The notes beneath the pieces were generated by a model. The model was not told where the DNA came from. It saw only the letters and a program-made list of their open reading frames with translations, and made no database searches. A stretch of 64,000 nt of DNA from Brevibacterium oceani (GTDB taxonomy: Bacteria > Actinomycetota > Actinomycetes > Actinomycetales > Brevibacteriaceae). A program made the position numbers and the translations under genes. How positions within the stretch are numbered: the first letter of the stretch is position 1; every line of letters begins with the position of its first letter. Shown piece by piece: positions 1-9,300 of the stretch. Location: positions 186,001 through 250,000 of the forward strand of contig NZ_JABKDE010000006.1 in NCBI RefSeq assembly GCF_013623835.1, given 5' to 3'.

Positions 1-304
1 TCACCCACCTGATCGAGCTCGGACTCAGACGACCTGCGAAATAGCGTCGGTTCATCTCCTCCGCGATCTCGACGAGGTCGGCGGCGGAGGAATGGTCACG
101 AGCCGCCAGCCTGTTGAACAGTTCCGTGAGTGACCGGATGTTGCTCTCCACGCTGTAGCGCGCCGGTGCCCGCAGCACGAAGGTGTCGATCTCCTTCGAC
201 ACGGCCACGGTCTTCTTCCGTCGGGACGACCGACGCACTTCGATCTCACCGCGGGCGATGGCCCGCAGCACCTCTTCTTCGCTCCAGCTCTGTCGATTGG
301 CCAC
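1..304 (-). CDS. YgjP/SprT-like M48-type metallopeptidase, N-terminal part (runs off the window)
   Basis: Reading leftward from GTG at 304, the frame stays open for 101 codons to the window edge. It begins VANRQSWSEEEVLRA and reaches NRRYFAGRLSPSSIRWV. The last segment (about residues 85-101) is typical of the YgjP/WLM-like zinc peptidase family just before the domain that carries the HExxH zinc site. That catalytic part lies outside the window, so activity cannot be judged. No good ribosome binding site precedes the GTG. A TATCAT hexamer 7 bases upstream would fit a leaderless transcript. The gene is divergent from the ThiF-like gene across a 532-bp spacer. A metalloprotease next to a ThiF-like gene and uvrD2 recalls the Mycobacterium Rv3195-Rv3198 neighbourhood. 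Family call is fairly safe; exact function unknown. Confidence 0.62.
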   Translation of the reverse strand, partial: MANRQSWSEEEVLRAIARGEIEVRRSSRRKKTVAVSKEIDTFVLRAPARYSVESNIRSLTELFNRLAARDHSSAADLVEIAEEMNRRYFAGRLSPSSIRWV

Positions 305-539
305 GGGTCAATGATAGGGAACGGGTCTGACACAGCATCGCGAGGCAGCCTGCCCGATATTACTTGTGAGTTTCCTGAGTATCGAGAATCGTCCTTCCCC
401 ATTTTCCCGTCCACAGCCGCTCCTGCGCGCGCCTTTCCCACCCATCCGGGCCTGACCTCTTTTGCACGCACCCTTATCAACAGCCGCCGGCTCCCTCAAG
501 GCGCCTTTCCTCCACAGTCTGCGCGGCGATTTCCACACA

Positions 540-756
540 TTATCCACAAGGTGTTGACGTGTCTGTGCATGACCACGCATTGACGCGGGGGCGAATGCGG
601 AATAAGTTCTATGCTTGACCCCGGAAAACCCGGAGATGCGTGCGGAAGGGGAAGCCGCACGAGTCTCCGCGAGCGCCTGGGGCACAATGCGGTCGAGGGG
701 AGGCCGGAACGTGTTTTCCGGCCTCCCCTCGGCTGTTGTCCACAGAGTTATCCACA
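540..756 (+). promoter_or_regulatory. Cluster of DnaA boxes outside oriC
   Basis: Three exact matches to TTRTCCACA, all on the plus strand: TTATCCACA at 540-548, TTGTCCACA at 736-744 and TTATCCACA at 748-756. The last two start 12 bp apart. TTATCAACA at 474-482 matches 8/9. CCGTCCACA (407-415) and TCCTCCACA (508-516) match 7/9. Neither dnaA nor dnaN is visible, so this is probably not oriC. It could titrate DnaA, reactivate it, or place the ThiF-like promoter under DnaA control. The sites are seen directly; function is inference. Confidence 0.6.
694..731. other. Perfect 16-bp stem-loop
   Basis: Positions 694-709 and 716-731 are exact inverted repeats around a 6-base loop. The right arm ends 4 bases before the first of two closely spaced DnaA boxes. 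It lies between divergent genes, so it is not an obvious terminator for a known gene, and no T tract follows. It could end a small unannotated transcript reading right, form part of the leader of the ThiF-like gene, or be a protein-binding palindrome. Confidence 0.5.
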
Positions 757-836
757 GATCGTGTCACCCCCTGGCGATCCCCTCCTCCACTGACTACCGT
801 AGAAGTCTGCAGCGGAGTCGAGGCGAAGGGGCCACG

Positions 837-1739
837 ATGTTCAGAATCTTTCCCAGCGTTCCCATTACGTGGCGTTCGTCCTCATGCATCCAGTTCGGGG
901 CCGATGATCCTGTCCTCATCGACGGCCTGCTTCCCGCTGATGTCAGCCTCATCGAAGACCTTCGCCTCGGAATCGGCTCGTCCCAGTTCTATGCTCGGGC
1001 ACAGGAGCTCGGCGCCGACCTCAGCCGTGCGAGTTCGCTCATCACTCTCTTGGGCGAGGCCGGCGTGCTCATTCCCGACGGATCGGACGCCGAGGAGGTC
1101 CCGAAGGGCTCCCCCGCCTTTGCGGCCGCCCGCACCTACGGGCTGCCTCCGAATCGAGTCTCCCGGATCCTGGGCGCCCGCCCCGTCCTCGTCACCGGTC
1201 CCCTGCGGTCCATCATCGACGGGCACCTCGGGTCTGCGGGATTCGCCGTCTCGTCGGCTCGCCGGGTCGAAGACCTCGATCTCATGTCTGCCCCGCTGGT
1301 GGTCACGACCTCACATCTGGTTGCCGACCTGCATTCGGCGATGTGGCTCAACGATCGAGAGGTCGACCACTGTCAGGTCGTGCTCGGCGAACACGCGGTG
1401 GAGGTCACGGGCCTCATCCGTCCGGGCCGCACACCGTGTGCCGTGTGTTCCTGCCTGCATCGCAGGGACGTCGATTCCGGATGGTTCGAACAGTACCCGC
1501 GCCTCTGCGCTCTGCCCGAACGGGACAGTCTGGCAGACCCCGTGGCTCGCGTGCTCGGGGCCGCTCATGCCGTTCAGCTCCTCCGCAGCGCTCTGCTCGA
1601 GCACGATCGGGGTGCTTTCCGACGGGTCATCACCATCGAGGAGGGGTCGGTCAGCGAATCGGAGCTGTCGTATCACGATCAGTGCCACTGCCGCGCGCCG
1701 GTGCCCGACTTCGGTTCAGTCAGCGAGCAGGCCCAATAG
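837..1739 (+). CDS. ThiF/E1-like protein related to TOMM cyclodehydratase partners
   Basis: A 300-residue protein. The start at ATG 837 is chosen because GAAGGGG lies just upstream and codons before it do not look protein-like. The middle and C-terminal parts resemble the adenylating ThiF/E1 fold used as the leader-binding half of thiazole/oxazole cyclodehydratases. The sequence CAVCSCLHRRD near residue 200 matches the conserved C-x-C-LHR-D signature of that group. A second cysteine pair, CHC near residue 286, could complete a zinc site. No precursor peptide, YcaO gene or dehydrogenase is nearby, so azole biosynthesis is not supported. A similar gene (recalled as Rv3196) occurs beside uvrD2 in mycobacteria, suggesting a conserved housekeeping role. 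Its 3' end overlaps uvrD2 tail-to-tail by 24 bp. Function is not established. Confidence 0.6.
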   Translation: MFRIFPSVPITWRSSSCIQFGADDPVLIDGLLPADVSLIEDLRLGIGSSQFYARAQELGADLSRASSLITLLGEAGVLIPDGSDAEEVPKGSPAFAAARTYGLPPNRVSRILGARPVLVTGPLRSIIDGHLGSAGFAVSSARRVEDLDLMSAPLVVTTSHLVADLHSAMWLNDREVDHCQVVLGEHAVEVTGLIRPGRTPCAVCSCLHRRDVDSGWFEQYPRLCALPERDSLADPVARVLGAAHAVQLLRSALLEHDRGAFRRVITIEEGSVSESELSYHDQCHCRAPVPDFGSVSEQAQ

Positions 1740-3755
1740 ACTCGCCCCGTAGAGTTCGAGCTTCGTCGCCCCGATCCCCGGAACCCGGGAGAGTCCGTCG
1801 AGGTCGCGAGGATGATTCTCCGCGATCACCGACAGAGACGTGTCGGTGAGCACGAGATAAGGCGGCAGACCCTGCTCCATCCCGACTCGAGTCCGCCACC
1901 TGCGCAGTCGATCAAGCAGATCGAGATCGACCTCTGCAGGGCAGTGGGAGCACCTCCCGAGTGCTCGATCGATCTGGGAGACGAGTGCGCGGCCGCACCG
2001 ACGGCAGCGGTTGAGCGCGGCCGCGGTCGCCGTCGACTGCGCTCGAGCCATCGACTGACCGACCTGCCCCAGCTCGGAGAGGAAGCGCGAGGATCTGCGG
2101 GGCTTCTGCTTCGAATCGAAGCGAGCCAGCGACCAGCTCATCCGCAGCTCCCTGCCAGCACGAGTGAGTGCCACGTAGAACAGGCGTCGCTCCTCGGCGA
2201 CGGCTCGAGGGGTCTGCGCATAGCTGATCGGCAGCAGTCCCTCGCTCAGCCCGACGAGGTGGACGCTGTCCCACTCCAGACCCTTGGCTGCGTGAAACGA
2301 TGCCAGGGTGACGCCCTCGATGTCGGGGGCGAACTGGTGTTCGGCACGATCGGCCAGGTCGTCGAGGAAGGCTTCCATCGGCACTGGGAGCACCTGCCCT
2401 GCCTGGTGCTCCTCCGCGAGGTCGACGAGGGCCTTGAGCGATTCCCACTTCTGCCTGCTCGCCCCCGGGCCCGGGGGTTCTCGAGTGAAGCCGAGGGACC
2501 CCAACACTTCGAGGACGGCTTCGGGCAGCGGGCGACCGTTCGAGGTGACGCGGGAGGCCTTGAGCATGAGGACGGCTTCCTTGACCTCCTTGCGGGCGAA
2601 GAAGCGTTCCCCACCCCGCAGAACGTAGGGGATTCCCGCGGCGGTCAGCGCCTGCTCATACGCGGGACTCTGACCGTTGGTGCGAAAGAGCACGGCGATG
2701 CTGCGCGGGCGACGGCCGGCGTGGATCTCGGCCGAGATCGCCTGGACCACTCCTGTTGCCTCGGCCTCATCGGTGGGGTATTCGGTCATGCTCGGCGGCC
2801 GACCTTCGGCGTTCTCCGTCCGCAGCGTCAGCGCGGTCTTCGAGGTGTGTCGGAGCAGACTGTTTGCGGTGGACACGATCGACTGCGAGGAGCGGTAGTT
2901 GCGGACGAGGCGGATGGTTCTGGCGCCCGGCATCGCCGCGTTGAGGGAACCGAGCAGGCTCGCGTCGGCTCCGGCGAAGGAATAGATCGTCTGGGCGGGA
3001 TCTCCGACCACGCAGAGGTTGTCGCGGGGGCCCAACCAGCGGGAGAGCACGTCGAACTGCAGGGGCGAGACGTCCTGGAACTCGTCGACGACGAAGTGCC
3101 TGTACTGGTCCCGGATCTCCGCTGCGATCGCCGGGTATTCCGCGAGGACCCCGGAAAGCACGAGAAGCACATCGTCGAAGTCGAGCAGCCGCCCCCGGGT
3201 CTTGGCCTCGCCGTAGGCGTCGAAGATGCGCACCATGTCCTGGGCACCCAGCTGTCCCGGCAGGTCGCGTGCGGCCGCCTTGGTCGCATAGTCGTCGACG
3301 CCCAGCAGCGACGACGCAGCGAATTCGATCTCCGAGGCGACGTCGCGGGTCAGCTCCCGGCTGGTCTCCATGCCCAGGCTCTGCATCACGGATCCGATGA
3401 TGCCGGCCTTGTTCTCGATGATGCGGGGGAACTCGCCTTCGGCAAAGCGGTCCCAGAAGAAACGCAGTTGGCGCAGGGCGGCAGAATGAAAGGTGCGGGC
3501 CTGCACTGCCGGCACCCCGAGTCCGCGCAGTCGAGAACGCATCTCCCCCGCCGCCTTCGCGGTGAAGGTCAGTGCCAGGACGTGGTTGGGAGGGAACACA
3601 TCGGTGGCGATTCCGTAGGCGATCCTATGGGTCATGGCGCGGGTCTTGCCGGTGCCGGCACCGGCGAGGACGATCACCGGGGAGTCGAAATGGGTGGCGA
3701 CCTCCCTCTGCTCCTCATCCAGGGCCTCGAGAAGGGCCGCGGCCGCAGCGCTCAC
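1716..3755 (-). CDS. uvrD2: ATP-dependent DNA helicase UvrD2 with HRDC domain
   Basis: A 679-residue superfamily 1A helicase that should unwind DNA 3' to 5' during repair. Visible motifs: Walker A GAGTGKT (32-38), Walker B FVVDEFQD, VVGDPAQTIYSF, NYRSS, FHAAKGLEWD and VALTRAGREL. After the motor come four cysteines in two C-x2-C pairs (about 584/587 and 602/605) and an HRDC domain to the end. This tetracysteine plus HRDC layout is the hallmark of mycobacterial UvrD2. The start is GTG 3755, overlapping the nudC stop as GTGA, so the two genes are probably translationally coupled. A longer upstream frame exists but runs inside nudC. The 3' end overlaps the ThiF-like gene by 24 bp. Confidence 0.93.
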   Translation of the reverse strand: MSAAAAALLEALDEEQREVATHFDSPVIVLAGAGTGKTRAMTHRIAYGIATDVFPPNHVLALTFTAKAAGEMRSRLRGLGVPAVQARTFHSAALRQLRFFWDRFAEGEFPRIIENKAGIIGSVMQSLGMETSRELTRDVASEIEFAASSLLGVDDYATKAAARDLPGQLGAQDMVRIFDAYGEAKTRGRLLDFDDVLLVLSGVLAEYPAIAAEIRDQYRHFVVDEFQDVSPLQFDVLSRWLGPRDNLCVVGDPAQTIYSFAGADASLLGSLNAAMPGARTIRLVRNYRSSQSIVSTANSLLRHTSKTALTLRTENAEGRPPSMTEYPTDEAEATGVVQAISAEIHAGRRPRSIAVLFRTNGQSPAYEQALTAAGIPYVLRGGERFFARKEVKEAVLMLKASRVTSNGRPLPEAVLEVLGSLGFTREPPGPGASRQKWESLKALVDLAEEHQAGQVLPVPMEAFLDDLADRAEHQFAPDIEGVTLASFHAAKGLEWDSVHLVGLSEGLLPISYAQTPRAVAEERRLFYVALTRAGRELRMSWSLARFDSKQKPRRSSRFLSELGQVGQSMARAQSTATAAALNRCRRCGRALVSQIDRALGRCSHCPAEVDLDLLDRLRRWRTRVGMEQGLPPYLVLTDTSLSVIAENHPRDLDGLSRVPGIGATKLELYGASLLGLLAD

Positions 3756-4729
3756 TCGTTGTCCAACCAGCTGTACAGAAGCTGGCCGGCGATGGACACG
3801 GTCGACGGCGACCTGACCGTCTCCTCGGCGATTGCCGTGCGCAGCTCTTCCCGGGTGAACCATCGCAGCGAGGCGATCTCCGCCTCATCGGCGGCGAAGT
3901 CACGGCTGGGCGCCTCGGCGGAGAAGCCGAGCATGAGCGAGCATGGGAACGGCCATGGCTGGGAACCGAGGTATCTGGGATCGGTGACCTCGAGGTGGGC
4001 TTCCTCCCAGATCTCCCTGATCACCGCGTGTTCGAGGGTCTCACCGGGTTCGACGAAACCGGCGAGAAGCGAATAGCGGTCAGCCTCCCACGCGGCGTTG
4101 TTGCCCAACAGCACCCGTTCGACCCCGTCGTCGTCGGTGTTGACGATGACGACGATCACCGCGGGATCGGTACGGGGGAAGTGTTCGCTGCCGGTCTCCG
4201 GATCGCGGCGGACCCACCCTCCGAGCACGGGAACGGTCGGAGATCCGGTGCGCGGAGAGTATTGGTGGGCGCGATGCCAATTGCCGACGCCGACGATTTC
4301 GCAGGCTAAGGACACCTGCACGTCGTCGAGGGACTCTGCCAGATGTCGCAGCGGCAGCCAGACGGGCTCGGAGCTGTCGACACCGTCGCCCGGTGCGGTG
4401 AGCAGATCGCTGGCATCGCGGGCGCGAGAGGCCTCCAATGCTGAGTCGATGCGGCTGCGTCCCTCGTCGTCGAGCGAGATGCCGATGTACCGGGTGCCCT
4501 GTGGGTCGAGACCCAGATAGACCTCCGTCTGTGCCGCGGGGACGAGGGCGCGATCGCCGAGAAAGAGCCCACCGGAGGCCACGAGCAGGTTTCCCCGATG
4601 TTCGAAGACGGGCACGGCACCGGCGGCCCAGATCTCGGACAGGTCCCCGTCCTGGCCACGCGTGAGATGGTCGCGATCGATTCCGTGACGGGCGAGGCTG
4701 ATCGGCTGGACCGGGGGCAATGGCTTCAT
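3752..4729 (-). CDS. nudC: NudC-type Nudix hydrolase (NADH pyrophosphatase / RNA deNADding), zinc ribbon lost
   Basis: 325 residues. NudC enzymes split NAD(H) and remove NAD caps from RNA. The Nudix box is at about 224-246 (GFVEPGETLEHAV, then REIWEE) and the family signature SQPWPFP follows at about 256-262, so assignment is firm. Two oddities: the usual four zinc cysteines are absent, with HQYSPRTGSPT where the family has a C-x2-C pair and VRRDPETG where the second pair lies. The glycine ending the Nudix box is His (EEAHL). The start ATG 4729 has GGAGG close upstream; an in-frame extension to 4801 is less likely. It is upstream of and coupled to uvrD2. The divergent start of the degenerate kinase is about 200 bp away. 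Confidence 0.88.
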   Translation of the reverse strand: MKPLPPVQPISLARHGIDRDHLTRGQDGDLSEIWAAGAVPVFEHRGNLLVASGGLFLGDRALVPAAQTEVYLGLDPQGTRYIGISLDDEGRSRIDSALEASRARDASDLLTAPGDGVDSSEPVWLPLRHLAESLDDVQVSLACEIVGVGNWHRAHQYSPRTGSPTVPVLGGWVRRDPETGSEHFPRTDPAVIVVIVNTDDDGVERVLLGNNAAWEADRYSLLAGFVEPGETLEHAVIREIWEEAHLEVTDPRYLGSQPWPFPCSLMLGFSAEAPSRDFAADEAEIASLRWFTREELRTAIAEETVRSPSTVSIAGQLLYSWLDNE

Positions 4730-4918
4730 GTCCTCCACGATAACGCAGGCCCCTGACTCGCCTGCCGGGCACGACCGACTCGCCTGCGTGGGCGGATCCA
4801 TGCAGTGCGCACGGATCCGATCGGTGCCGATGCCCGCCTTAGGGCCTCGTGAGCCCGCGCCGGAACCGCCGCTGACACGCTCGGCGGCGAGTCCCGTGTC
4901 TCAGCGGGATGCAGACGG

Positions 4919-4924
4919 TAGATT
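4919..4924 (+). promoter_or_regulatory. -10 hexamer TAGATT, probable leaderless promoter
   Basis: TAGATT ends 7 bases before GTG 4932, placing the expected transcription start at or next to the start codon. No spaced ribosome binding site is needed in this model. No strong -35 was found. Confidence 0.45.
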
Positions 4925-4931
4925 GGGGAAG

Positions 4932-6290
4932 GTGGATATCAAGGCGCTCAAGTTGACTGCGATCGCGGCGACCATGCTCGACGGCTTCGCCCCGACGAAA
5001 TGGACTCCCCTGCCGCCCTTGGACGACGGTGTCCGAGTTCTGCTCAGCGATGACCGACAGCAGCTCGTGGCGACGGCTCAGACGCAGCTCGATCGCACTG
5101 CGGACATCGGTTCCGCCGCCGAGGCGGGTCGCCTCTACGATGCCATGTATCCTCACGCCGACTTCTCCTGGCCGCATCTGCGAGCCATCACCGAGGTCGA
5201 GGCCGAGTACTTCGATACCGCGACCCCGACGACCGTGACCCTGTCCGATCCGCTGCCGGGCGCCCCGTTGGGCGATGTGCCCATCGCCGACACGGCCCGT
5301 GCCAGCTCTCTGGCGCAGGCTCTGGCGACCCTGCACTCTGCTGCTCCCGAAACGGTCTCCGAAGCGGGCTTCCCCGTCGAGGACCCTGCTCGAGCGCAGT
5401 TCCTCATCCTCGAAAGGCTCGATCAGGCCGCGAGCACGGGTCGGGTGCCCTCGGCGCTGCTGCAGCACTGGGAGGAGGAATTCGAGAAGGTCGCGCTCTG
5501 GCACTTCCTCGCCACTCCGATCCACGGCTCGATCGACGAGACGAGCGTCTACACCGATCAGGAGCGCGTGCTCGCCCTTTCGGAGATCGGCCGCCTGCGG
5601 GTCGCCGATCCCGCGATCGATCTCGCAGCAGCCTCGGCGCTCATCGATCCCGCCGCCCTGCCGACATTCTTCGAGGAGTACCGCAGCTCCCGCCCCCGTG
5701 CCGATGAGCATGTGATCGATCGTGCCGAACTGCTCGCCGAGTTCGCCGTCCTCGACTGGCTGCTCGAAGCCGTGGATTCAGGTGACGAGACCGCGGTGCA
5801 GGACGCCGCCGAACTCCTGACCTCCTTCAGCAACGTCCTCTTCTCCGGCGCAGCCGGTGTCGACACAGCGGACTCCGGCATCAGGGCCGCCGAGTCTCCG
5901 GACTCCGATGCGCAGGACGCGACCACCGAGGACTCCGATCCCGCCTCAACGGACACAGTCGAGGACGCCGCCGCCCCGACGGCGCCCCGACGCATCGCGG
6001 CGGCTGCCGATGAGGACACCACCGATGTCGAAGCCGCGATCACCGAGAAGGAGCGTGGCGACGTCTACATTCCGCAGGCCCGCCCGACCAGGTCCTCGGA
6101 TACGTCGCCGGCTTCCGCCAACACCGGTTCGGACACCGAACCGTCCACAGATGACACCGGAGCGGACACCGAACCATGGTCCGATGACGAACCCGGATCG
6201 GCCACGGAGCCGACCGCCCGTGAACACGAGGTCACGAGCTCACGGGAGAGCGAGGATACCGGGCGGATCGCTCGGCCCGACCACGACTGA
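4932..6290 (+). CDS. Degenerate aminoglycoside-phosphotransferase-like protein (probable pseudokinase)
   Basis: 452 residues from GTG 4932. The central region has the outline of the APH/maltokinase fold: the segment HGSIDETSV (198-206) aligns with the catalytic HGDxxxxN loop and SEIGRLRVADPAIDLA (217-232) with the metal-binding D-x-G loop. The catalytic Asp is Ser, the Asn is Ser and the DxG Asp is replaced by Glu or Ser, so phosphotransfer looks unlikely. From about 310 the protein becomes an acidic Thr/Ser/Pro-rich tail of about 140 residues without recognisable domains. It sits divergently from nudC and converges on adnB with a 60-bp gap. It may be a scaffold or sensor. Function unknown; fold call is moderate. 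Confidence 0.55.
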   Translation: MDIKALKLTAIAATMLDGFAPTKWTPLPPLDDGVRVLLSDDRQQLVATAQTQLDRTADIGSAAEAGRLYDAMYPHADFSWPHLRAITEVEAEYFDTATPTTVTLSDPLPGAPLGDVPIADTARASSLAQALATLHSAAPETVSEAGFPVEDPARAQFLILERLDQAASTGRVPSALLQHWEEEFEKVALWHFLATPIHGSIDETSVYTDQERVLALSEIGRLRVADPAIDLAAASALIDPAALPTFFEEYRSSRPRADEHVIDRAELLAEFAVLDWLLEAVDSGDETAVQDAAELLTSFSNVLFSGAAGVDTADSGIRAAESPDSDAQDATTEDSDPASTDTVEDAAAPTAPRRIAAAADEDTTDVEAAITEKERGDVYIPQARPTRSSDTSPASANTGSDTEPSTDDTGADTEPWSDDEPGSATEPTAREHEVTSSRESEDTGRIARPDHD

Positions 6291-6350
6291 CCTGCTGTTC
6301 AGCCGCGCTCTGCTGACTCGATCTCTGCCCCTGCGGGTGTCGACGGGCCT

Positions 6351-9300
6351 TCAGGCGATGTCGTTGTCCTCGAGCCAGCGGATGATGGCGTCCTCATCGG
6401 GCAGTTCGGTGAAGCGCACGATCTCGTCGCTGCCGACGAAGTAGAACGTGCCGGTCACCTCGGTGATCTCCGGATGGGCTCTGAGGATCGCGAACCGGTA
6501 GAGCGCCAGCTGCCACTTCATCACCTCGAGCACGTCGGCAGCCGGCTTCTTCGAAGTCTTCCAGTCGACGACCTCCGCGTGTCCCTCGGTGATGAACACG
6601 GCGTCGATCTTGCCGGGGACCCGGAAGCGCCCGAGGACGAGTTCGAACGACATCTCGACATGGTCGGCTCGTCGGGTGGCGAACTCGGAGGACAGGAACG
6701 TCTCCTGCAGCCGTTCGATCGTGGCGGCATCGCTCGGTCGAGCGATGTCGTCGTCGCCGATGTCGATGCTCGATTGGCCGAAATGCTGTTCGACCCAGGC
6801 GTGGAAACCGGTGCCGATCTCGGCGGCTCGGCTCGGCGGGCTCGGAATCGGTCGCAGCGTCTGCGTGCGAAATCCCTGCGGGTCCCGCCGCCACGCGACC
6901 AGCGCGGTCGCCGACAAACGGTCGGGCATACCGGATGCCGAGGTCGGCGCCGGCCGGTCGCCGATGCGCAGCGCCTGTGCCGCATACCGTCCGACAGGGC
7001 CGGGCTCGTCGGCTAGGTCGCTCAGTGCACGGTCCGGGGTGGTCTCAACCCAGGTCGCGGCCCGTTCTGCGGCCGCCACCTGGCGGGTGCGCGGCACCGG
7101 CCACGGAGTCGTCTCGATTCTGTCCTCGGCGGATTCGTCCGCCGGCTCGGGAATCTCCAGGTCGATGCCCAGAGCCTGGGCCGCCTCGGTGAGGAACGGT
7201 GAGGGATCGTCGGGAACGGCGCGCGATCCCATCACCTCGGCACCGAGCCACAGGTGGCGTTTCGCACGAGTGAAAGCGACATACGCGAGGCGTCGCTCTT
7301 CCGCTTCGTGGGCATCGGCGATCTGCGGCTTGATGAAGTCGTTGATCCATTCGTCGAGTTCCTTCTTCGTGTCGAACTCGGCATTGCGGAGGTCGAAGTC
7401 GACGAGATGGGCGCGGTCCCCGCGCAGCGGATACGGAAGCGCCGTCCGCTCCATCCAGCCTTCCTTGTCACGAGGTTCGGTCGGGAAGTCCTTGACCACG
7501 AGGGCCGGCACCGCGACCGCGTCGAATTCCAGTCCCTTCGAGGCGTGGACGGTCATGATATTGATCGCGTAGGCGGCCGTCGTCGGTTCCGCCGTGCTCA
7601 GCGCATCGTGTGTCTCCATGAGACTCAGCCAGGACAGGAAACGCGTGATCGAGGGCAGTTCGTCGGCCGCCGAATACTGGCTGGCGGCGGACAGGAACGC
7701 ATCGACGGCGGAGCGGTGCAGATTGCGCAGGGAGTCACTCAGTCCCCAGATATCCGAGTCGATTCCCGTCTCGGCCATGGCTGTGCGGATGACGGAGGCG
7801 ATGGTGCCGGTGCCCGAGCGCACGGTGCGCAGAGCTTTCGCCAGCCTCACCAGACGGCCGAGCGCCACCCGGCTCAGTCCAGTGTCAAGGCAGTCGGCGA
7901 CAGCGGTCTTCTCTCCGGCCGTACGGGCACCCTGGTCGAGGGCGCGCTCGACGTCGATGAGCTCATCGATGCCTTCGATGATCGTCGCCTGGTCGATTGC
8001 TTCGACGATGCTCGCCTCGGACTCGAGGCCGTCTCGGGCTCGTTCTGCCTGCCGACGGTCGGTCTGACGACGAGTGAAAGCTTGGAGTGCGGCGATGTCA
8101 CCGGCGCCGAGGCCGAGCATGCGGCCGCTGATGAGTCGCATGATCTCGTCCCCGGCCATCGGGTCGACTGCGGCGGTGAGAACGGCGCGCATGTCCGCGA
8201 CGAACGGGTCGCTGAGCAGACCGGAGGAGCCGTGCACATGAACGGCGAAGCCGGCGGCTTCGAGTGCGGCGGCGACCGGGGCGAAGTGGGCGCGCTTTCG
8301 ACACAGCACGGCTTTCGTCGCCGCTTCGGGGACGGTGCGGAACCAATCCGTGAGGGCGCGCTTGCCGTTGGTCAGGTAGTCCGGGTCGTGGGCGCCCGAG
8401 CTGATCTCGATGCACACCTCGCCTTCGCCGGCTCCGTCCCGGGCCGACAGCGGGGTCTCCCGGCTGTCGGTGAGTCCGTCGGCGATGCGGTTGGCCGTCT
8501 GCAGGATCGTCCGGTCGTTGCGCCAGCTGGTGCTCAGGGTCAGCGATTCGACGTCGGCGAAGTCCGAGGAGAACCGGATCATATTGTCGGCACTGGCCCC
8601 GCGCCAGCCGTAGATGGCCTGTCGGGGGTCGCCGACGGCAGTGACTGCGGCGGTGCCGAAGAGGTCACGCAGCAGCCCGAGCTGGGCGACCGAGGTGTCC
8701 TGGAATTCGTCGAGGAGCACGATCTTCCAGCGGGCGCGCTCGGCCGCGGCGGCGGCCGGCACCTCGTCGATGATGCGCTGGGCGAATCGCACCTGATCGG
8801 AGAAGTCCATCGCGAGGTTGCGTCTCTTCGCCCGCATGTAGGAATCGGCCAGTCGCGCGGTCCTGATCTTCGCTTCGAGCTTCGCACGCCGACCGTTGGG
8901 GTCGACCGGCTTTCCCTTACTCGACACGAGCGCGGCCAGGCACTGGTCGAGATAGGCGGTCACGTCGTCGACGTCGCGGCCGTGATCGTTCATTGCCGCG
9001 GCGAAGGCGATGACGTCATCGATCATCGTTTCGCGGGAGTAGTTGCCGGGGATCTCATCCGGAGCTGCTGCGTCGATGAGCCCCCCGGCGATGGTGTGCG
9101 CGGCCGCCTCGTCGAGCAGCACCGTCTCGGGCTCGATCCCGATGCTCACTCCGTGTTCGCTCACGATCGAGGCGGCGTAGGAGTTGTAGGTCGACACCGT
9201 CGGGTTCTCCAGCCCGGGCAGGGACAGGTCTGCGCCCCGCCCGAGGTTGTGACGCAGTCGCGACAGCAGCACCCGGATGCGTCCGCCGAGTTCTCCGACG

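Larger units (their letters stand above)
305..836. other. 532-bp gene-free divergent spacer with DnaA boxes and a hairpin
   Basis: No convincing gene lies between the divergent metallopeptidase and ThiF-like genes. The spacer looks more AT-rich than its surroundings. It holds three perfect actinobacterial DnaA boxes, one 8/9 match, two 7/9 matches and a perfect 16-bp stem-loop, each described separately. A TTGACG at 580-585 is followed 17 bases later by TAAGTT, a weak promoter candidate reading right. In mycobacteria whiB7 lies near this point, but I found no WhiB-like Cys motif in any frame here. Confidence 0.6.

Noticed and set aside
52..480. Alternative leftward frame at the window start
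   Set aside because: Composition is Arg/Pro/Ser-rich; the overlapping frame from GTG 304 matches a metallopeptidase family.
305..836. Possible whiB7 gene or leader
   Set aside because: Mycobacterial synteny suggested it, but no frame contains the WhiB cysteine pattern.
1812..4076. Long open frame antisense to uvrD2
   Set aside because: It mirrors codon positions of a real helicase gene with full motifs; its translation has no recognisable domain. High GC at third positions makes such frames common.
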